Shown piece after piece: positions 54,801 to 63,622 of a stretch of 64,000 bases of DNA (its first letter is position 1; the number at the start of each line of letters is the position of its first letter). The DNA is from Desulfuribacillus alkaliarsenatis (lineage in GTDB: Bacteria > Bacillota > Bacilli > Desulfuribacillales > Desulfuribacillaceae): assembly GCF_001730225.1 (NCBI RefSeq), contig NZ_MIJE01000001.1, positions 310,001 through 374,000 of the forward strand. The letters are read 5' to 3'. The position numbers were made by a program, and so were the translations under genes. The notes under the pieces were generated by a model. That model searched no databases and was not told where the DNA came from. It saw only the letters and a list, made by a program, of their open reading frames with translations.

Positions 54801-54866
54801 CTAGATAAAGATACATCTTAAAACATGGAGATTTATCTTAAAACCTAAAGAAGGAGTTGATATTAA

Positions 54867-55448
54867 ATGAGTTTTTTCATTGTGAAAAAAGAAAAGATGC
54901 TATTAAGCGCGCTAATGGTATTTACATTATTGATATTGGGTTATTATGTAGCGGGCAATCTTACGCAGCCTGTTGAGATTGCAGTACCTACTGATGTGTC
55001 AGAAGAGCGTGAGCAATCTGGTCGCACAGATGACAACGTAACTGACAATGATCCAGAAAACCAGGGGCCACCTGGGCAGGTAATATTATATGACTCAACC
55101 TATGATGATTTTGTATCCTTTAGACTAAATAGAGATTTTGAAAGGTCGCAAATGATAGACGACCTTCGTATTACAATGGCAAGTGCTAACGTAACTCCAG
55201 AAGAAGTAGCTAAAGCTAAGTCAATGTATGATAATATATTAAAAGCTGCAAGTATAGAAGATGATATAGAAGAAATAATAATGAGCTTAGGATTTAAGGA
55301 TTGCGTATATTCGCAAACTGGGGAGAAAGCACAAATTATAGTGCAAGCAGACCAAGTATCTCCTGAACAATATCTTGAAATTCTTGATATCGTAAGCAAT
55401 AAGACAGGATTATCACATAGAAATATTGAAGTTAGTTACTATAATTAG
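54867..55448 (+). CDS. spoIIIAH: Stage III sporulation protein AH
   Basis: A 193-residue protein with one N-terminal helix (about 10-28), a polar linker (about 40-70) and a C-terminal ring domain (about 80-193). This contacts SpoIIQ across the gap in relatives. Family sequence FRLNRDFERSQMIDDL and SLGFKDCVYSQTGEKAQIIV is clear. A GAAGGAG site lies before ATG. A terminator closes the operon. SpoIIQ is not in the window. Confidence 0.93.
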   Translation: MSFFIVKKEKMLLSALMVFTLLILGYYVAGNLTQPVEIAVPTDVSEEREQSGRTDDNVTDNDPENQGPPGQVILYDSTYDDFVSFRLNRDFERSQMIDDLRITMASANVTPEEVAKAKSMYDNILKAASIEDDIEEIIMSLGFKDCVYSQTGEKAQIIVQADQVSPEQYLEILDIVSNKTGLSHRNIEVSYYN

Positions 55449-55458
55449 TAGTGTTATT

Positions 55459-55490
55459 AAAAAAATGCCGGTATACTTTCCGGCTTTTTT
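55459..55490 (+). terminator. Terminator after spoIIIAH
   Basis: AAAAATGCCGG pairs with CCGGCTTTTTT across an eight-base loop (GCCGG/CCGGC core). The T-run makes it a good intrinsic terminator. Confidence 0.85.
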
Positions 55491-55503
55491 CGTGCTGATG
55501 GCA

Positions 55504-55532
55504 TTGCATATGCTAGAGACAATCATTATAAT
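55504..55532 (+). promoter_or_regulatory. Promoter of accBC
   Basis: TTGCAT (55504-55509) and a perfect TATAAT (55527-55532) are 17 bases apart and lie 44 bases before the accB ATG. Confidence 0.55.
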
Positions 55533-55575
55533 GTAATGGGTAGGTTTATAATTATGCACGTAAGAGGTGAAGTGA

Positions 55576-56076
55576 ATGTTTAAAATTTCAGAAATAAAAG
55601 AGTTAATTAAGCTACTAGATAGCACGAACGTAAGTGAGTTAGAAATAGAGAGTGAAGGAACAAAGCTGTCTATCAAGAAAGATAATAACATTTATCAAGG
55701 AACACCAGTATCTAACACGAATATAGAGTCTGTTCCAGTTGTTAAGCAAGCAGTGCAAACGCCAGCAAAGGCAGATTTTAACTTAGAAGCACAGGCAGCA
55801 CCGATAGCGCAACCAGCTAAAACTGCAGATTCCAGTATCATAGAGATAAAATCTCCGATGGTAGGAACGTTCTACTCTTCCCCATCACCAGACGCAGAAG
55901 TGTATGTAAAGGTTGGAGATCAAGTTAAAGCTAATGATGTCGTATGTATTGTGGAAGCAATGAAATTGATGAATGAGATAGAAGCAGAATGTAATGGCAA
56001 GATAGTTGAAGTATGTGTTGAAAATGGACAGCTTGTAGAATACGGCCAAACATTATTTAAAGTAAGTAAGGAATAG
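55576..56076 (+). CDS. accB: Acetyl-CoA carboxylase biotin carboxyl carrier protein
   Basis: AccB carries the biotin that shuttles carboxyl groups in fatty-acid synthesis. The 166-residue product has an N-terminal helical region, a flexible Ala/Pro-rich linker (about 55-85) and the biotinyl domain (about 90-166). Lys130 is in the classic VEAMKLMNE motif. AGGTG precedes ATG. accC follows after 11 bases. The other two subunits (AccA, AccD) are not in the window. Confidence 0.96.
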   Translation: MFKISEIKELIKLLDSTNVSELEIESEGTKLSIKKDNNIYQGTPVSNTNIESVPVVKQAVQTPAKADFNLEAQAAPIAQPAKTADSSIIEIKSPMVGTFYSSPSPDAEVYVKVGDQVKANDVVCIVEAMKLMNEIEAECNGKIVEVCVENGQLVEYGQTLFKVSKE

Positions 56077-56087
56077 GGAGTGGCTGC

Positions 56088-57431
56088 ATGTTTGAAAAAA
56101 TACTAATTGCAAACCGTGGTGAGATTGCAGTCCGAATAATACGCACATGTAAAGAAATGGGAATCAAAACAGTAGCCATCTATTCACAGGCTGACCAGGA
56201 TGCCTTACATGTTCAATTGGCAGATGAAGCATATTGTGTTGGTCCTACAAGCTCTAAGGAATCATACTTACATATGACAAATATTATGAGCATAGCGACG
56301 ATAACTGGTTGTGATGGCATCCATCCTGGCTATGGATTTATGGCGGAAAATGCTGATTTTGCAGAGGTTTGTGCATCCTGTGGAGTAACATTTATTGGTC
56401 CATCTCCAAAGGCTATTGAAACAATGGGTGCAAAAGCCAAAGCCCGTGAAACTATGAAGCTGGCTGGAGTCCCTATTGTACCTGGTACAGAGGGTATTAT
56501 CCAGGATATCGATATAGCAATAAAAACAGCTAATGAAATAGGCTATCCTGTAATAGTAAAAGCCACAGCAGGTGGTGGTGGAAAAGGTATGAGGGTAGCA
56601 TGGACTCGTGATGAATTAACGAAGGCTGTTTCTATGGCACAGCAGGAGGCAGAGACTGCCTTTGGTAATGCTGGCGTATATTTAGAAAAATATTTAGAAG
56701 AACCAAGACATATTGAGATTCAGATAATTGCAGATTCCCATGGTAACGTTGTCCATTTAGGGGAGCGCGACTGCTCGATTCAACGCCGTCATCAAAAGCT
56801 AGTAGAAGAGGCTCCATCACCAGCAATAGAACCGGAAATTCGTGAGCAAATGGGAGAAGCTGCCATAGCTGCAGCTAAAGCTGTTAACTATGTTACAGCA
56901 GGTACCGTTGAGTTTTTATTAGATAAGCATAATAACTTTTATTTCATGGAGATGAATACAAGAATTCAAGTTGAGCATCCTGTAACTGAGTACGTCACTG
57001 GTGTTGACCTTATTAAAGAACAATTATTGGCTGCTGCTGGACTAGAATTAAGTGTCAAGCAAGAAGATATCAAAATTAATGGATGGGCGATTGAATGTAG
57101 AATTAACGCCGAAGATTCAGAGAGAAACTTTATGCCATCACCAGGAACGATAACAGCTTACATACCACCAGGTGGTTTTGGTGTACGTGTTGATAGTGCT
57201 GCCTATCAAGGCTATCAAATAACACCATTCTATGATTCAATGATTGCTAAGGTAATCGTACATGGTGCTACCCGTACGGAGGCTATTGACCGTATGTATA
57301 GGGCATTATCAGAATTCAGAATTGAAGGTATAAAGACAACAATTCCATTCCACTTAAAACTACTAAGGAATGAAGCATTTGTTGCTGGGGACTTTAACAC
57401 TAAGTTTTTAGAAATTCATAAGATAATGTAG
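56088..57431 (+). CDS. accC: Biotin carboxylase AccC
   Basis: AccC carboxylates biotin on AccB using ATP and bicarbonate. The 447-residue protein has [22 protein letters not shown], the ATP-grasp [13 protein letters not shown] at about 159-171, [19 protein letters not shown] and [13 protein letters not shown] with the catalytic Arg/Glu. It ends at normal length. A GGGAGTGG site lies before ATG. It shares a transcript with accB. This is the standard acc-yqhY-nusB order of Bacilli. Confidence 0.97.
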   Translation: MFEKILIANRGEIAVRIIRTCKEMGIKTVAIYSQADQDALHVQLADEAYCVGPTSSKESYLHMTNIMSIATITGCDGIHPGYGFMAENADFAEVCASCGVTFIGPSPKAIETMGAKAKARETMKLAGVPIVPGTEGIIQDIDIAIKTANEIGYPVIVKATAGGGGKGMRVAWTRDELTKAVSMAQQEAETAFGNAGVYLEKYLEEPRHIEIQIIADSHGNVVHLGERDCSIQRRHQKLVEEAPSPAIEPEIREQMGEAAIAAAKAVNYVTAGTVEFLLDKHNNFYFMEMNTRIQVEHPVTEYVTGVDLIKEQLLAAAGLELSVKQEDIKINGWAIECRINAEDSERNFMPSPGTITAYIPPGGFGVRVDSAAYQGYQITPFYDSMIAKVIVHGATRTEAIDRMYRALSEFRIEGIKTTIPFHLKLLRNEAFVAGDFNTKFLEIHKIM

Positions 57432-57459
57432 ATATGTAATTAACCCATGGACTAGTTAA

Positions 57460-57488
57460 TTGTGTTAGATATTTACCTATGATATAAT
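57460..57488 (+). promoter_or_regulatory. Promoter of the asp23 gene
   Basis: TTGTGT (57460-57465) and TATAAT (57483-57488) are 17 bases apart, about 30 bases before the GTG start at 57520. Confidence 0.5.
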
Positions 57489-57519
57489 TTGAAAATAGTA
57501 AATAATGGAGGTGTTAGAA

Positions 57520-57927
57520 GTGACAGTCCCTTCTGAGATGAAGAATTCTAATGAGTTAGGAAATATTCAAATCGCTCCTGAGGTTATAGAAATTATTGCA
57601 GGACTTGCTACAGTAGAAATACCTGGAGTTGCTGGCATGAGTGGTGGAGTTGCTGGTGGTATTGCAGAGCTATTGGGTAGAAAAAATCTATCCAAAGGGG
57701 TTAAGGTTGAAGTAGGTCAAAAAGAAACAGCAGTTGATGTATCTATCATAGTAAAATACGGATCGTCAATCCCAGAAGTAGCAAATGCAATTCAAGATAA
57801 TGTAAAAAGAGAAATTGAAAACATGACTGGCTTATATGTAGTTGAAGTTAATGTCCATGTTCAAGGTGTAGATTTCAAGCAAGAAGAGAAAAGAGAACAA
57901 CGAGACGAAGAGATACGTGTAAAATAA
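57520..57927 (+). CDS. Asp23/Gls24 (YqhY-like) protein
   Basis: A 135-residue Asp23-family protein. Residues GNIQIAPEVIEIIAGLATVEIPGV and YGSSIPEVANAIQDNVKREIENMTGL are family segments. Related proteins bind the membrane anchor AmaP, encoded two genes on. GTG 57520 is well placed after GGAGGTG; an ATG at 57505 lies just upstream of the site. In Bacillus, the homologue YqhY is linked with accBC and growth balance. The tail is rich in Lys, Arg and Glu. Confidence 0.9.
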   Translation: MTVPSEMKNSNELGNIQIAPEVIEIIAGLATVEIPGVAGMSGGVAGGIAELLGRKNLSKGVKVEVGQKETAVDVSIIVKYGSSIPEVANAIQDNVKREIENMTGLYVVEVNVHVQGVDFKQEEKREQRDEEIRVK

Positions 57928-57949
57928 AAATTATCAGAGCGACCATTAT

Positions 57950-57984
57950 AAACCCCCTGCAACCTTAACAGGGGGTTTGATTTA
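57950..57984 (+). terminator. Terminator-like hairpin after the asp23 gene
   Basis: AAACCCCCTG pairs perfectly with CAGGGGGTTT (57969-57978) around a nine-base loop. The T-run that follows is weak (GATTTAAT), so some read-through into amaP is likely. Confidence 0.6.
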
Positions 57985-58016
57985 ATAAAATCAAAGATTA
58001 GAGAGGAGCAAAGATA

Positions 58017-58589
58017 ATGAATTTATTGGAGAAAATTGTATTCTTTTTTTATAACTTAGCTATTGCACTCTTATCAATTATATTTATTATAGTATCTTTA
58101 AAATTAATTCCAATTGATGCTATTGGTAGGTATTTTACTGCCCTATACGCTAATAGTCTTCAAACAATGTTAAGTAATGCTTTAATTGGACTTGTATTCT
58201 TCTTAGTCGCATTGCGGTTTATGTTTAGCACCTTCGAGCGCTATGGAGCTGCTGATAGGACGTCTTCGAGAACAATTAACCATTCTACTGATATTGGCGA
58301 TGTGAAAATATCTGTAGAAGCGTTAGAGGCGATGGCTGCTCGGACAGGCCGTCAAATAGAAGGTGTGCGTGAGTTGTCAGCTAAAGTAATACCTACTGAA
58401 TTTGGTGCAAAAATTTCTATGAAGGTAACATTAAATCCAGAAACAAATATTCCAGAAACGACGGATAAACTTCAAGTTGAAGTAAAAAAATATGTAGAGA
58501 CACTATCGGGTGTAAAAATAGAAAAGGTTTTAGTAGTTGTGAAAGATGTACTACAAAAGTCTAAAACCCATAGAGCTCCTTTAAGGTAG
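58017..58589 (+). CDS. amaP: Alkaline shock response membrane anchor protein AmaP
   Basis: A 190-residue protein with two helices (about 10-30 and 48-68) and a soluble Asp23-like domain (DIGDVKISVEALEAMAARTGRQ). AmaP anchors Asp23 to the cell membrane in other Firmicutes. GAGAGGAGC lies before ATG. The next gene, a DUF2273 protein, starts nine bases after the stop. The pair is the usual asp23 companion set, inserted here between accC and nusB. Confidence 0.88.
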   Translation: MNLLEKIVFFFYNLAIALLSIIFIIVSLKLIPIDAIGRYFTALYANSLQTMLSNALIGLVFFLVALRFMFSTFERYGAADRTSSRTINHSTDIGDVKISVEALEAMAARTGRQIEGVRELSAKVIPTEFGAKISMKVTLNPETNIPETTDKLQVEVKKYVETLSGVKIEKVLVVVKDVLQKSKTHRAPLR

Positions 58590-58598
58590 GGGATAAGC

Positions 58599-58820
58599 AT
58601 GAAGGAAGAAGTTAAGGATTTTCTGTCGACAAATCTGGGTAAGGTAATAGGACTAACAATAGGTGTAGTTCTTGGAATTATATATTTGTTTTTTGGATTC
58701 TTTAAAATGATTGTATTCATTGCCTTGGCTGCGATTGGCTATTTTATAGGTACGAAAATTGATAGAAATGAAGATATTAGAGACCTTATTGAACGATTTT
58801 TACCGAATCATTGGAGATAG
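58599..58820 (+). CDS. DUF2273 small membrane protein
   Basis: A 73-residue protein with one or two membrane helices (VIGLTIGVVLGIIYLFFGFFKMIVFIALAAIGYFIG) and polar ends, matching DUF2273. Such proteins sit beside amaP and asp23 in many Firmicutes. The function is unknown, presumably in the same envelope-stress module. GGGGAT precedes ATG. Confidence 0.85.
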   Translation: MKEEVKDFLSTNLGKVIGLTIGVVLGIIYLFFGFFKMIVFIALAAIGYFIGTKIDRNEDIRDLIERFLPNHWR

Positions 58821-58859
58821 GTACCGAAAAACAATTTTTATTGGAGGACAAATTAGAAT

Positions 58860-59366
58860 ATGGCTAGAAGACAAGCTAGGGAAAAGGCGCTACAGATTTT
58901 ATTCGAAATTGATATAAAAAAAGAAACGGATATTCAGCTTATCGTACGTGAACGCTTTGAGGACGATAATGTCACTAAAAAGCAACAGCAATTTATTGAA
59001 GAAATTGTAGCTGGAACTCATGCAAATTTACAAGCGATTGATGAGATGTTAGTTAAAGTGCTAGAGGGCTGGAATATCGAACGCATTGGCAAGGTCGAAC
59101 GTAACATATTGCGTTTAGCTACATACGAAATGTTCTTCACTGATATCGCTGATAGTATAGCTATCAATGAAGCTGTTGAACTAGCTAAGGTTTTTAGTAC
59201 GGGACAATCGGCAAGTTTTATTAATGGTATATTGGCTAAATTAATAAAAACCAAAGACCCAGCAGAAACGGCCAATGTAACAGAGAGTATCGATGAGTCA
59301 GATAATACTGATGAACCAGATAATATTGATGATGAAGACAGCGTTAATGGAGGTACTAGAGATTGA
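58860..59366 (+). CDS. nusB: Transcription antitermination factor NusB, acidic tail
   Basis: NusB binds boxA RNA with NusE and helps transcribe rRNA without termination. The ~130-residue core has the all-helical fold: ARRQAREKALQILFEID, ATYEMFFTDIADSIAINEAVELAK and SASFINGILAKL. Residues ~140-168 add an unusual acidic extension of Asp, Glu and Asn (ESIDESDNTDEPDNIDDEDS). GGAGG lies 11 bases before ATG. The stop overlaps the TTG of the next gene. Confidence 0.95.
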   Translation: MARRQAREKALQILFEIDIKKETDIQLIVRERFEDDNVTKKQQQFIEEIVAGTHANLQAIDEMLVKVLEGWNIERIGKVERNILRLATYEMFFTDIADSIAINEAVELAKVFSTGQSASFINGILAKLIKTKDPAETANVTESIDESDNTDEPDNIDDEDSVNGGTRD

Positions 59367-60334
59367 AGGATGTAGTAGTTGGGATTGATACAAGCGCCTA
59401 CACAACATCAATCTGTGCTATTGATACTGCCGATAATAAGATACTATTTGAGAATAGAAAAATTTTAGATGTCCCTTTGGGTGAGAAGGGATTACGTCAG
59501 AACATGGCAGTTTTTCAGCATATGAAAAACTTGCCTTGTTTTATTGAAGAGTTGTTTTCAAAAGTACAAAGTCAGAGAATAGCTTGTCTGGCTGTATCAG
59601 ATAAACCGCGTTCGCTTACTGGCTCATATATGCCAGTATTTTTTGCTGGACATACATATGCCCGAGTACTAGCCTCAAGCTTAAATGTTCCCTTATACAC
59701 CTTTTCACATCAGGAGGGACATATTGCCGCGGGGCTAACGACATTAGATACATCACTTACAGCTAAACAATTTATAGCTATACAAATTTCTGGAGGAACC
59801 AGCGAAGTATGCATTGTAGAGCAACTTGAGAATGGGTTTAATATCGAGCTAATTGGGGGAACACGCGACCTGCATGCAGGTCAATTCATTGACCGCGTAG
59901 GAGTGAAAATGGGACTCGCCTTTCCAGCGGGCAAGCATCTAGAAAAAGTCGCTTTAGAAGCTAGGGAAAAGCTAGTAATACCATCGAGTGTCAAAGGCTA
60001 TGATTTTAGCTTTTCGGGACCTGCTACGAAGGCAGAAAGACTGCTAGAGCAAGGTATAGCAGAGACTGATGTTGCTAGAGCTGTGGAACATTGTATCGGC
60101 AAAACCCTTGAAAAAATTATAAGGAAAGCGAAAGAAAGCTATAATGTTAATGATGTGTTGGTTGTAGGTGGTGTTGCCTCAAATGAATATATAAGAAATT
60201 ATCTCAAAACAAAGTGTGGTCACCCAGTTGTTCGGGTAAATATTAATTTTGCAAAAATAGAGTATTCATCTGATAACGCCTATGGTGTAGCTGTTTTGGG
60301 CAATAATAAGCATAGAAATATTTTAGTCGATTAA
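59363..60334 (+). CDS. TsaD/Kae1-like protein (paralogue of the tRNA t6A enzyme)
   Basis: A 323-residue ASKHA-fold protein. The start is TTG 59363, overlapping the nusB stop, behind GGAGG. The opening GIDTSAYTTSICAID, the HxxxH-type FSHQEGHIAAGL, the QISGGTSEV and the VLVVGGVASNEYIRNYL elements are those of TsaD/Kae1. Its length is near the TsaD average, but the sequence is more divergent than the essential TsaD. The neighbourhood beside nusB is typical for this paralogue in Firmicutes. Whether it has t6A activity is unknown. Confidence 0.83.
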   Translation: MKDVVVGIDTSAYTTSICAIDTADNKILFENRKILDVPLGEKGLRQNMAVFQHMKNLPCFIEELFSKVQSQRIACLAVSDKPRSLTGSYMPVFFAGHTYARVLASSLNVPLYTFSHQEGHIAAGLTTLDTSLTAKQFIAIQISGGTSEVCIVEQLENGFNIELIGGTRDLHAGQFIDRVGVKMGLAFPAGKHLEKVALEAREKLVIPSSVKGYDFSFSGPATKAERLLEQGIAETDVARAVEHCIGKTLEKIIRKAKESYNVNDVLVVGGVASNEYIRNYLKTKCGHPVVRVNINFAKIEYSSDNAYGVAVLGNNKHRNILVD

Positions 60335-60376
60335 CGGGATAAATAAAATAATGTGATTATTAAGAAAAAAGTGGAA

Positions 60377-60402
60377 TTGACAAACACTGCATTCTATATA
60401 AT
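60377..60402 (+). promoter_or_regulatory. Possible promoter of nfnAB
   Basis: A perfect TTGACA (60377-60382) and a perfect TATAAT (60397-60402) are present. Their spacing is only 14 bases, so the working -10 may be a few bases farther on. The site lies 60 bases before the nfnA ATG at 60462. Confidence 0.4.
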
Positions 60403-60461
60403 GATATTCTTTAGTGGTTATTAATAGTGGACTTTATAGAGAGATTGGGAGGAAAAAGTTA

Positions 60462-61316
60462 ATGTATAAGGTATTACGTAAAAAGGTTCTAACTGATACA
60501 GGTGTTGATAGGGTTATCTTATTAGATATCGAAGCACCTTTAGTTGCTAAAAAGCACAAACCAGGTCACTTTGTAATGTTACGCATTGACGAGAAAGGCG
60601 AACGTGTTCCGTTAACAATAGCTGACGCAAACCCTGAAACGGGTGCAGTAACAATCATTGCACAGGAAGTAGGTAGTACTAGTAAACAGCTAGGAAGATT
60701 AGAAGCTGGTGATCACATTTTAGATTTCGTCGGACCTTTAGGTCAAGCTGCTCATTATCCAGAGCATAAGCACGTAGTATGCATTGGTGGGGGATTGGGT
60801 GTTGCGCCGCTGTACCCTGAGGTTAAGCATTTGTACCAGACGGGCTCACACGTGACTTCTATAGTAGGCGCTAGAAATAAGGACTTAATCCTATTGGAAA
60901 GCGAAATGCAGGAGTACAGTCATGAATTCTATATTGCGACTGACGATGGAAGCTATGGAACCAAAGGTTTTGTCACTACGATTTTACAGGAGTTAATAGA
61001 TTCAAATACACCTGTAGATTTAGTTATAGCAATTGGACCGATACCTATGATGAAGGCCGTAGCTAACTTAACACGTAAATATGAAATCAAGACCCTAGTA
61101 AGCTTAAATTCTTTGATGGTAGATGGCACTGGAATGTGTGGAGCCTGTAGAGTAACAGTAGGTGGAGAAACAAAGTTCACCTGCATTGATGGGCCAGAGT
61201 TTGACGGTCATTTAGTTGATTTTGATGAACAAATGAGAAGATTAAGCATGTATAAGGATAAAGAAAAAGAAGTGCTGATTCAAGAGGGCTGTGGGGGTGC
61301 AAACGGATGTCAGTAG
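60462..61316 (+). CDS. nfnA: NfnA: FAD/[2Fe-2S] subunit of ferredoxin:NADP oxidoreductase
   Basis: NfnA is the small subunit of the bifurcating transhydrogenase NfnAB. The 284-residue protein has an FAD domain (about 1-100), an NAD domain and a [2Fe-2S] loop with Cys residues in DGTGMCGACRVTVGGETKFTC. It matches 'sulfide/dihydroorotate dehydrogenase-like' annotations. ATG 60462 follows GGGAGG; the in-frame ATG at 60414 does not. The end overlaps nfnB by 10 bases. This reduces NADP with electrons from NADH and reduced ferredoxin, typical of anaerobes. Confidence 0.88.
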   Translation: MYKVLRKKVLTDTGVDRVILLDIEAPLVAKKHKPGHFVMLRIDEKGERVPLTIADANPETGAVTIIAQEVGSTSKQLGRLEAGDHILDFVGPLGQAAHYPEHKHVVCIGGGLGVAPLYPEVKHLYQTGSHVTSIVGARNKDLILLESEMQEYSHEFYIATDDGSYGTKGFVTTILQELIDSNTPVDLVIAIGPIPMMKAVANLTRKYEIKTLVSLNSLMVDGTGMCGACRVTVGGETKFTCIDGPEFDGHLVDFDEQMRRLSMYKDKEKEVLIQEGCGGANGCQ

Positions 61317-62707
61317 ATAAAAGGGCGAGATTTATAGGTAGAGAGCCGATGGCACTTTTGGAAGATGAGTTACGTGTAAGGGGATTCTCAGAGGTAGCAT
61401 TAGGCTATACTGAGGAACAAGCAATATCTGAAGCAAAGCGTTGTCTGAAATGTAAAAATCCAAAATGCCAATTAGGGTGCCCAGTAAATATAGATATTAA
61501 AGATTTCATCGCTTTAACTGCGGAAGGAAAATTTATTGAAGCATACAAAAAAATTAAGGAAAAGAATAGCCTGCCAGCAGTCTGTGGACGTGTATGTCCA
61601 CAGGAGGAGCAGTGCGAAGTAGAGTGTATTGTAGGGTTAAAAGGAGAGCCTGTTGCGATTGGTAGACTCGAGAGGTTTGTTTCTGACTACGCCCTAACCA
61701 AAGAGCATAAAAAAATTGTCTGTGAAGTGAGTGCAGGCAAAAAAGTGGCCGTAGTCGGTTCAGGCCCAGCTGGCTTAGCCTGTGCTGGTGAATTAGCTAA
61801 ACTGTGCTATGACGTAACAATGTATGAAGCGTTTCATGAGCCTGGGGGAGTTCTAATGTATGGAATTCCTGAATTTCGTTTACCAAAGGGCATAGTTAAG
61901 GAAGAGGTAGAGTTTTTAAAAGAAGCAGGCGTTAAGATTGAATGTAATGTAATTATCGGCAAAACCTTAACAATTGATGATCTATTTGAAATGGGCTTTG
62001 AAGCTGTATTTTTAGGAACTGGCGCTGGCCTTCCATATTTCTTGGGCTTAGAAGGAGAAAACTTAAACGGAGTTTATTCTGCTAATGAGTTTTTAACAAG
62101 AGTTAATCTAATGAGGGCGTATCGTTTTCCAGAATATAAAACACCTGTATATGTAGGTAACCATGTAGCTGTTATCGGAGCAGGGAATGTAGCTATGGAT
62201 GCAGCGAGAACAGCGAGACGATTAGGGGCGACTGTGCATATTATTTATCGTCGTTCTGAGGAAGAAATGCCAGCACGTAAAGAGGAAATTGAACACGCAA
62301 AAGAAGAGGGCATTGGCTTCCTGACGCTAGCTAATCCAATGAAAGTAATAGGCGACGAGAAGGGCTATGTTAAAGAAATTGTATGCCAGCAAATGGAGCT
62401 TGGCGAGCCAGACGAATCTGGCAGAAGACGCCCCCAGGCAATACCAGGGTCAGAATTCACTTTGCCTGTAGATACACTAGTAGTAGCAGTTGGACAAGGA
62501 CCGAATCCTATTGTTACACAGGCTACTCCTGATCTTGCTACTAATAAATGGGGTAATATCATTGCTGATGAGCAGACTGGTGCTACCTCTATCCCAGGGG
62601 TTTATGCTGGCGGAGATGTAGTTACTGGTGCGGCAACCGTTATAAAGGCAATGGGTGCTGGTAAAATAGCAGCAGCAGGAATTCACAATTATCTAACGAA
62701 TAAGTAA
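61307..62707 (+). CDS. nfnB: NfnB: NADPH-binding flavoprotein subunit (GltD-like)
   Basis: A 466-residue protein with two N-terminal [4Fe-4S] sites (CLKCKNPKCQLGCPVNI and CGRVCPQEEQCEVEC) and two Rossmann domains: VAVVGSGPAGLACAGELA for FAD and VAVIGAGNVAMDAARTARRLG for NADPH. It resembles the small subunit of glutamate synthase, but the partner NfnA next to it favours the ferredoxin:NADP role. No large glutamate synthase gene is adjacent. A weak hairpin (AGAGCG/CGCTCT) follows. Confidence 0.9.
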   Translation: MSVDKRARFIGREPMALLEDELRVRGFSEVALGYTEEQAISEAKRCLKCKNPKCQLGCPVNIDIKDFIALTAEGKFIEAYKKIKEKNSLPAVCGRVCPQEEQCEVECIVGLKGEPVAIGRLERFVSDYALTKEHKKIVCEVSAGKKVAVVGSGPAGLACAGELAKLCYDVTMYEAFHEPGGVLMYGIPEFRLPKGIVKEEVEFLKEAGVKIECNVIIGKTLTIDDLFEMGFEAVFLGTGAGLPYFLGLEGENLNGVYSANEFLTRVNLMRAYRFPEYKTPVYVGNHVAVIGAGNVAMDAARTARRLGATVHIIYRRSEEEMPARKEEIEHAKEEGIGFLTLANPMKVIGDEKGYVKEIVCQQMELGEPDESGRRRPQAIPGSEFTLPVDTLVVAVGQGPNPIVTQATPDLATNKWGNIIADEQTGATSIPGVYAGGDVVTGAATVIKAMGAGKIAAAGIHNYLTNK

Positions 62708-62779
62708 TTATATAGAAATAGGTGAGAGCGTCCACTATTAATGGTGCGTCGCTCTTTCATCTAAGTTTGGAGGTACATA

Positions 62780-63622
62780 ATGTCTAACATTATTGATGGA
62801 AAACAAGTTTCATTGGAAATCAGAGATAGTCTTACTGAAGAAGTAAAGAAATTACAAAAGCAAGATATTCAACCAGGTTTAGCAGTTGTAATAGTAGGTA
62901 GTGATCCAGCTTCACAAACCTATGTAAGGGCGAAAGCAAAGGCCTGTAATAACATAGGTATATACTCTGAAGTGTATGAGCTGCCAGAAGAGATAACAGA
63001 ACAGCAGCTTTTAGAAAAAATTGACGAGTTAAATAGTGATATGAGGATTCATGGAATTCTCGTCCAGCTACCATTGCCTAAAGACATTAATGAGCAGGCT
63101 GTTATAGAACGTATTTCAGCCGACAAGGATGTAGACGGGTTTCATATCTTAAATGCTGGAAAGCTATTGGTAGGTCAGGACAGTTATCTTCCTTGTACAC
63201 CTGCTGGATGTATCGAATTAATTAAAAGAACTGGTGAGACACTAGAGGGCAAGCATGTTGTTGTAATCGGCAGAAGTAATATCGTAGGGAAACCAGTAGC
63301 GTTATTGTCGTTGTATGAAAATGCTACAGTTACAATCTGCCACTCCCGTACACAGAACTTGGCTGAAATAGTTAAGCAGGGTGATATTGTAATAGCAGCC
63401 GTAGGCCGTCCAAAAATGATAACAGCGGATATGGTCAAGGATGGAGCTATTGTGATTGATGTTGGAATTAATAGAGTTGACGGTAAGCTCGTCGGTGATG
63501 TGGATTTCGAACAAGTTAAGGATAAAGCATCATTTATTACGCCAGTACCTGGTGGTGTAGGCCCAATGACAATAACGATGCTATTACAGAACACAATTGT
63601 AGCTTGCAAGAAATCAGTATGA
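62780..63622 (+). CDS. folD: Methylenetetrahydrofolate dehydrogenase/cyclohydrolase FolD
   Basis: FolD interconverts 5,10-methylene-, methenyl- and 10-formyl-tetrahydrofolate. It could thereby use the methylene group made by the glycine cleavage system in this window. The 280-residue product has VGSDPASQTYVRAKAKAC (catalytic Lys), GILVQLPLP and PVPGGVGPMTITML. The NADP motif is IGRSNIVGKPVA. GGAGG precedes ATG. The stop overlaps the xseA start as ATGA, so they are co-translated. Confidence 0.96.
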   Translation: MSNIIDGKQVSLEIRDSLTEEVKKLQKQDIQPGLAVVIVGSDPASQTYVRAKAKACNNIGIYSEVYELPEEITEQQLLEKIDELNSDMRIHGILVQLPLPKDINEQAVIERISADKDVDGFHILNAGKLLVGQDSYLPCTPAGCIELIKRTGETLEGKHVVVIGRSNIVGKPVALLSLYENATVTICHSRTQNLAEIVKQGDIVIAAVGRPKMITADMVKDGAIVIDVGINRVDGKLVGDVDFEQVKDKASFITPVPGGVGPMTITMLLQNTIVACKKSV

